Below are positions 58,491 to 64,000 of a stretch of DNA of 64,000 nt, piece after piece. The notes beneath the pieces were generated by a model. It was given only the letters and a program-made list of their open reading frames with translations. It did no database searches and was not told the DNA's origin. The DNA lies in the NCBI GenBank assembly GCA_029891385.1, contig CM057230.1, positions 34,551,402-34,615,401 on the forward strand, read 5' to 3'. How positions within the stretch are numbered: the first letter of the stretch is position 1; each line of letters begins with the position of its first letter. The stretch is from Erythroxylum novogranatense. Taxonomy: Eukaryota > Streptophyta > Magnoliopsida > Malpighiales > Erythroxylaceae. The position numbers and the translations under genes are program-made.

Positions 58491-61259
58491 TGTAACATCC
58501 CACCTCCGATAGGAAATGGTATTTTAGTAATTAGGTCGGGTTCGGGATATTAAATTATATCTCGACATGCGTATACAGCATATAGCCTTTCTGATTACGG
58601 ATTGGTTGCACATGCACACAGTATATATGCATTCATGACATGTTCCGGCTTAGGTTTTAAATTGAACTTCTTTATGAAATTAATGGGATAATCGAGTTTG
58701 AAAAATTATTTGGATTGCACCATAAATTGTTTTACATTTTTAGGAATTTTTCTGAATTTTTTCCGGAGACAATTCCCGGACCGGAAAAATCGCCAATTGG
58801 CGAATCGGTCGATTTTCGGTAGCAAAAATCGCTACCTAATGGCACAGTAATATGGGGTATATTATTTTGGGACTGAAAGTAGGGTCATTAGAGTTAAATG
58901 GAGTAACATTTTAGACTGGATTAAACAAATGATACTTTGACTTTTCTTATAATAATAAACCAATCAAATTTTGCCATTTAAAAGGCTACATTAAATGCTC
59001 CTCTTCACTCTCTCTCGGATATGTATGTGTTTAAAGGAAAGAAAGATGAAATTGTAAGGCTTTTGTTACTCTCCACCCGAAACATACTTCTCCTCCATCA
59101 AAACCATAGATTTTTGCACTCTTCTTTCTACTTTCTCCACAACTTCAAGCTATCTCTTATTCCATCAAAGCTTGAAGATGAGCTTTGTACATACTTGAGA
59201 AGGGAAGGTGGTTGGTACTTTGGTGGGTGTAAGAGTTAGAAGTTGGTTATTGAAGCTTTGAAGGAGGTTCTAAATTAGGTAAGTTTTCATTTAAGTTTTG
59301 ATCTTTAAATGGTGTATTTACATGGCCATGATAGTGAGGAGTGATTAATAAAAGGGTTTAAAGCATGTATTAGGTTCATGTAGGCATTAAAGTGATGATT
59401 ATTATGATTTGAAGAAATGGGTATGAGGCTAGGTGAAGATGTATTGAAATTAATGATATGGTTTGATTTTGAGTTGAGTATGGATGATTATTTGAGTGTA
59501 TGAATTGAGGAATTTAATGCTGCCAATTTTTCAGTATTAGCCCTAGTATATGCATGACTGTAGTAATATTTAATTTGTATTTATTTGGATGTCTAGTGAT
59601 GTGAAAAAGGCATTGGAAATGTTAGAACTAAGGTTAACATTAAATCTGGAAAGTTAGGGTTGAAATTGATGCTACTGATTTATTCATAACTTATTGTGTA
59701 GAAATGCAAATGAGGTAAGGTTAGTGGCCACTGAAACTTTGGAATGTTGGCTTCAATTTAGGGTGAAATAGGTGTTGTTGAATTTCAATGATAGAAGGGT
59801 GAATTTTTGCATGGAAAGTTACTGTTCCATTGCCTGTGAACAGTAACCGAAACCACAACATATGAACTTTGTTGATTTTTATGAATTAATTGAGATGGAA
59901 TTAGGGAAAATGGTCTTTATGGAAGTTGTAGAATATTGAATTATCTTTCCATTGCTACTGATCTTGCTATTTTTAGAATTGTATATTGGGAGATATGAAT
60001 TGATTACTAATGACTGGTTTTGAGCATTTTGGATGAAACCTAGCTTAAGTGTGATTTTGTGAGTTTACTGATTGGAGGCAATTTTAACATTTTATGTGGA
60101 CTGAATTGGTGTGAGTGAGCTTATGAAGAATTGTATAGGAAGAGATTACCTTGAAAATGATATATGGTGAGTAATTTTTAGAAGTCAGAATTGGGAGTTA
60201 TGATTTTTCAAAAATTGACCCTACATTAGGTTATGAATGGCTGATCATAACAGTAGCTTCTATAACAGTTTTGAAATTGATAGAGATCGAATTGAATGAT
60301 GAGTGCTTCATGAAAATTGAAGTTTGAGATGTTATCTTTTCAGGGATATAAAGTTCTGATTTTACTGACTTGTATACAGGGAGTTATGCTTGTTATAAGG
60401 TTACTGCCCAAATTGGAGGATTTCAGGGACAGTAACATTGAATGAATTAATTGACTTGTTTAGAAATAGAATTTGATTTTGGGTTGTTCATGAAAGTTGT
60501 AGAGGACATTGTGAACTTATTGACCATATTTGTTTGGTAATTTATTACTGAAGAATCAGTGATTTATGAAATTGCCACTGTACTGCCCTGTGTTGAGGGA
60601 AATTGAGTAGGCAGAAGGTTTGATAGGGTATTTGACACCCTTAGGGTTGGAATTGATTTTTATGGTCTTCTTGAGAATTGTAGAGCTTTTCATAAGCTTT
60701 CCAACAAGGTATAGTTTGCATTTTTCATAAATGTGTAGAAAGAGTTATGGGTGTTGGAAGTTTGGTTGGGAATCAGTAAATAAAGGGAGAAATAAGGGTT
60801 TATATAAAAATATAAATTGTTGAGTTTTGGGTTCTTTCGTGAATAACTTTTCCGTCCGACGTCCGATTGACTTGATTCTTGAGGCATCGGATTCATTGAA
60901 TATTTAATTTCATTTTCTGAGAGATTTGGGATTTTTAGACGGGAATTTGACATAGCCCCCGGTAACGGAACGGTGAATCATTGTTTTATTTAAATGGGGA
61001 CCTATAGAGGTTCGAATTGCGCACCGTCAGCGCCTATGGATTCCTACTTTTTGATGGAATTTTATTATGGGGAAATATTGGATTAGGGCCGGGATTGCCA
61101 TGAACATGCATTATACACATTTGACTGATTTCATGTGCATTGTTTAGTCATTTATACAAATGGTAATGGTTATTCATTTAACTTGCTATAGAGGCTCAAG
61201 TGGACCGTCGTTCCACGGACTTGGCAGAGACTTCCCGGCACTAGCGTGGAAGTTATTAG

Positions 61260-61898
61260 GTGAGTAACCTAGTTGGTTATTCCAATCTATGTGTTTCTTG
61301 TGATTGATTGCCTACGGGATTACGTGGATTATAAGCGTGATTTGATTGCCTACGGGATTACATGGATTATATGTGGCATTACTGACTGTGCTTTACATGA
61401 GGCAACTGTCTAATTGGACTGAATATTTGGACTGTGTATTATCATGTTTTCTGCTATGGAACATGTGCATTCATGCACAAATGCATCCCACTGTTAAAAG
61501 GAAATTTGTGAACCGAGACGCCACTGTTCTGTACTTGACCGAGCCTAGAGCTCGATATACTGAATCGAGCCTCGAGCTCGACGGAGATAATTCTCCCAGA
61601 CGCGTCTATCTTGATCACCATTATGCGCTCGGTCACAATCTTGAAATGAAGCTGGAAAAGAGTCATATGTGCATTGCATCTTGGATGAATATTTGTAAAT
61701 GTTTTGTGGTTCTTTATACCATCGCTCGTGATCGTCAGATCATGTATAAGTGTACTGTGCTTGTTTCAATCGTGTGTTTTGTATAATTATTGAATGAGTA
61801 CTGTATCATGCTTATGTGATGCATGAATTGGGAGAGCCATCGATGATGGTTTCTCATTGAGTTCGCAAACTCATCCAAAATTGTAATTTATTTTTCAG
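61260..61898 (+). other. putative intron-like segment in LTR F
   Basis: Donor-like TTAG/GTGAGTAACC at 61260 and acceptor TTTATTTTTCAG/G at 61898, 639 bases, with the hairpin 25 bases before the acceptor. This LTR has the cleanest donor and acceptor of the set. Confidence 0.45.
61858..61873 (+). other. conserved LTR hairpin TGAGTT-CGCA-AACTCA
   Basis: A 6 bp perfect stem. Preceded by CCATCGATGATGG, also present before the hairpins of element E. Confidence 0.75.
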
Positions 61899-62295
61899 GC
61901 CTTAGCATAGACAGATAGCTCCTCAGATTTGTAGAGTATCTTGTGGGTGACGAGAGAAGCGATGGCTCAAAGGTCGGTCAGTTGGGCTTCCTTTTGGAGA
62001 CTTATAGTTAGATCTGTTTATTGTACATTACAGTAACTTACTTAGCGTGCAGTGGTTTGGAACATGTGTAAACTAAACATATTGACAGTTTGTAAATTAC
62101 TGAGTTTTAAGTGGATGAAATGGAATCCAATTTGGTTTTAAAAAGTGGTCAATTTCTTATTACTGTCTTATGATTGTGATGCCATGAGGAGTGTAGTGGT
62201 TGTTGTCAGTAGTGGTCTCTTGTCGTAGGATATGTATCGGAATGACCTACGGGTGTTCCTGTGGATATCCTATGGTAAGGGGGCGCTACACTAAG

Positions 62296-62781
62296 GATAC
62301 TTGCACTATTGCTATGATGAGATTATCACTGACATTAGAATAGGACATCCATGTGATGATCTCATGGCAGGTCATCCAATGTACTTACTACCTCTAGTAA
62401 GCATCCACATCTCAACCCTAAATATCTCATATTTACAGTTTCTGAGATCCACTGCGTGATCAAATCAAGGAGTTTGAGATGTGCTAGTCTTTCCGGATTA
62501 CCGATGTCCGGTCTCAATAATCCTATGACTAGGGATAATTTAGATACTGACATAATTGCACATGATAGGAATCTCAGTAGTATGATCACATCATAATTAC
62601 CTTCATGCTATGTCATATATCATGGACTTCATTAATTTGATTGATTACAGATCAATATCAGTTCATAAATAATGAACAACAAATTAATGAAATATGTATT
62701 TCTTTATTTATTCATAAAGAATGTACACTACTTTGTACAAAATGCGCTAAAGGCGATTGCCTTCAGGGCACTACTCTAACA
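62296..62781 (-). repeat. 5' LTR of copia D, distal part
   Basis: Continues the D LTR after the F insertion (GATACTTGCACTATTGC...GCACTACTCTAACA), followed by ATTAG. Matches 40851-41336. Confidence 0.95.
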
Positions 62782-62786
62782 ATTAG

Positions 62787-63963
62787 CACATAAGGCAACA
62801 TTGATGATGCAATTTAAAGCATTAAATCTTTCTTGATTTGAGCAAAACAATGAGTGACTTATTTACTCTATTATACATATGAACCCACCTTGAATTCCTT
62901 TCTTATACTTGCTCAGGACTGAGTTTCCTCTTGATCGTCTTGCTCCTCTTGCCTCACTTGATTTCCTAAAACAAGAACCAAAATCCCATTCAATAACTCA
63001 TGCTGAAACAATAATTCTATTCTTAACTTCCATCCAAAATTTCATATCCTTAGAGACTGATTCAGAACTTCACTTCTTCACAAAACTTGTAGATCTATGA
63101 CTCTAGTTTACAACTCATCAAAAATCACTTTAATTGGACTTCTATAACAAAAGATATTCCCAAAATATCAAAATTCATCTTTGCTGAAAACTGAGGGCTC
63201 GCCGCGGCGAAGGCCACGCTCCTCGCGACGAACACATCTGCCTCGCACGTCACGACGAATGACTTTGTGCACGTCGCGACGAACAGCCTTGTGCACGTCG
63301 CGACTAACAGCCTTGTGCACGTCGCGATGTGCGGGTCTGGAGAACGACTCCGAACCTGAACTTTCCAACATTTTCACACTTCAATCCTTCCCTTAAGCAC
63401 ATATAACACATCTAAACCTTGATTCAAGTCCAATACTACATTTCTAACTCATTCAAACCTCAGAATCAGTTACAAAATCAACAACCCAAAGAATTCCTAC
63501 CAATTTTCCGAAAACCCTAAAACCATCGGTTCTAACTCATGTAACTCTAATCTAGGGTTTTATTCATCCTAAACAAGAAGAATCAAGCTTATACTTACTA
63601 GAGATTTCTTCAATCCTTTCGAAATTCCTCTAACCCTAGCTTCCTCTTTTTCTCTTCTTCTTCTCTTCCCACGACTCCCTCTTCTTCTTTCTTTCTTTCT
63701 TTCTCTAACACTTAAAGCTAAAATGAAAGCAAAAAGACTACTATGCCCCTCCTTGCAAAGCCTAAATCTAACCAACTTAAGTGATCTTCCAAAAAATGCC
63801 CTCACTCATTTAACCCTTTCATAAACACTTATTTCATACTAAACTCAAATAATTCTTAATTTTTCCACTAACACTTCCAATTAAATAAAAAAAATGCAAC
63901 AAATCATACCATTTACATAATTCATGCTTAATAACACCAATAACAACAATTTGGGGCCCAACA
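62787..63963 (-). repeat. 5' LTR of element C, part 2 (distal)
   Basis: Continues from 39450 without loss. On the minus strand it begins TGTTGGGCCCCAAATTG at 63963, followed on the plus strand by GACAA. Includes the purine-rich stretch GAAAGAAAGAAAGAAGAAG (minus, about 63700-63680), as in LTR B, and the GC-rich cluster. A small open frame (63569-63805) is LTR sequence. Confidence 0.9.
63190..63340. repeat. GC-rich palindrome cluster with 24-base tandem repeat, LTR of element C
   Basis: TTGTGCACGTCGCGAC begins at 63265, 63289 and 63313, an exact 24-base period, preceded by GCCGCGGCG and CTCGCGACG motifs. It sits 620-775 bases into the minus-strand LTR, like the cluster in LTR B (about 680-860). 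Confidence 0.85.
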
Positions 63964-63968
63964 GACAA

Positions 63969-64000
63969 GAATCATATTGATTAGATTGTGACATGAAAAT
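63969..64000 (-). mobile_element. LINE, continuation beyond element C
   Basis: Only the first 32 bases after the element C target duplication are in view. They should be the upstream continuation of the LINE ending at 36146, because element C's TSD joins the two. No motif is readable in so short a piece. Confidence 0.6.

Larger units (their letters stand above)
58491..62290 (+). mobile_element. solo LTR F, 3.8 kb, Tekay-like Ty3/gypsy
   Basis: TGTAACATCCCACC...GGTAAGGGGGCGCTACA with exact TSD CTAAG at 58486-58490 and 62291-62295. Both ends match element E's LTR, the middle is unrelated and longer. No PBS or coding domain. Contains TTGTAG...GCTTTCC modules (59900-60760), a block GTCCGACGTCCGATTGACTTG (about 60853-60873) shared in the opposite sense with solo LTR G, a donor-like GTGAGTAACCTAG at 61260, the hairpin at 61858 and TTTATTTTTCAG ending 61898. 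Open frames at 59021-59239 and 61346-61786 have no recognisable domain. Confidence 0.95.
39451..62781 (-). mobile_element. Ty1/copia element D, host of elements E and F
   Basis: Exact TSD ATTAG at 39446-39450 and 62782-62786. On the minus strand: 5' LTR (62781 to 57079, interrupted by solo LTR F), PBS (57077-57061), a 2.2 kb leader with repeats, gag, protease, integrase, RT, an interruption by element E (51877 to 41857), RNase H, polypurine tract, 3' LTR (41336 to 39451). Integrase precedes RT, the copia order. The internal region without E is about 5.7 kb. Stops and frameshifts are present but domains are easily read, so it is of intermediate age. Confidence 0.95.
36147..63963 (-). mobile_element. 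Ty3/gypsy chromovirus-type element C, internally deleted, host of copia D and a SINE
   Basis: Exact TSD GACAA at 36142-36146 and 63964-63968. On the minus strand: 5' LTR (63963 to 38499, interrupted by copia D), PBS (38493-38475), gag (38342 to about 37562), then a direct junction into the middle of the 3' LTR (37561 to 36327), whose last six bases are separated by a SINE. All of pol and about 0.9 kb of the 3' LTR are missing. LTR and gag resemble element B, so it is the same clade. Confidence 0.9.

Noticed and set aside
59021..59239. Open frame MYVFKGKKDEIVRLL in solo LTR F, considered as a host gene exon
   Set aside because: Entirely within the solo LTR bounded by exact CTAAG duplications; no homology recognised.
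61346..61786. 146-codon plus-strand open frame in solo LTR F
   Set aside because: Inside the putative intron of an LTR, no domain, and no equivalent in the related LTR E.
63265..63336. 24-base regular repeats considered as a CRISPR-like array
   Set aside because: Directly adjacent tandem units without unique spacers, inside a plant LTR.
63168..63396. Arg/His-rich open frames with a repeated HRDVHKAV pattern on both strands
   Set aside because: They translate the 24-base tandem CACGTCGCGAC repeat in an LTR; not a protein gene.

Overview
This 64 kb window is AT-rich, gene-poor plant nuclear DNA, probably from a eudicot. It is built almost entirely of nested retrotransposons: chromodomain-bearing Ty3/gypsy (Tekay/Del-type), Athila/Tat-type gypsy, SIRE-like and other Ty1/copia elements, an L1-type LINE and one probable tRNA-derived SINE. 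I found no convincing host gene, tRNA or rRNA. The element proteins, the plant-type primer binding sites (TGGTATCAGAGC, matching initiator Met tRNA) and the very long LTRs place it in a flowering plant; I cannot name the species.

Layout by insertion level. (1) Bases 1-829 and 5077-11918 flank a 4.2 kb solo LTR (830-5071, minus, TSD AAATC), which itself holds a 1.0 kb SIRE-like solo LTR (2695-3704, TSD CAAAC). The 5077-11918 part is a decayed minus-strand Athila-type element (gag, protease, RT, RNase H, integrase, weak env-like remnant). (2) A SIRE-like copia element (plus) starts at 11919 with LTR, PBS and broken gag; its 3' LTR starts at 32687 and is cut at about 33128 by the LINE. Inside it sits Tekay-type gypsy element B (16771-32092, TSD TTATT). 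B's integrase is split by a 4.3 kb minus-strand solo LTR (element G, 24462-28739, TSD GATTT), and B carries an unusual 1.45 kb duplication of its own right flank between a complete LTR and its PBS. (3) A minus-strand LINE begins at 33129 and runs off the right edge. It is interrupted by gypsy element C (36147-63963, minus, TSD GACAA), which lost pol and half of one LTR and carries a SINE near its LTR tip. C's other LTR is interrupted by copia element D (39451-62781, minus, TSD ATTAG). D in turn contains a full-length but badly broken Tekay-type element E (41857-51877, plus) inside its RT/RNase H region and a 3.8 kb solo LTR F (58491-62290, plus, TSD CTAAG) inside its 5' LTR.

Most boundaries rest on exact 5 bp target-site duplications read directly from the sequence, so the order of insertion can be reconstructed. 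The most interesting signal is not a gene. At least five divergent LTR families here (B, C, E, F, G) share a short hairpin (GAGCT/AGCTC in some, GAGTT/AACTC in others, a compensatory change). It lies 400-900 nt before the LTR 3' end, usually 20-35 nt ahead of a pyrimidine tract and CAG, and 585-960 nt downstream of a GTGAGT or GTGGGT donor-like site. This suggests an undescribed spliced, structured 5' leader carried in the LTR. A second shared feature is a GC-rich block of ACGTCGCGACGT-type palindromes in the LTRs of B, C and E, which differs between sister LTRs far more than its surroundings.
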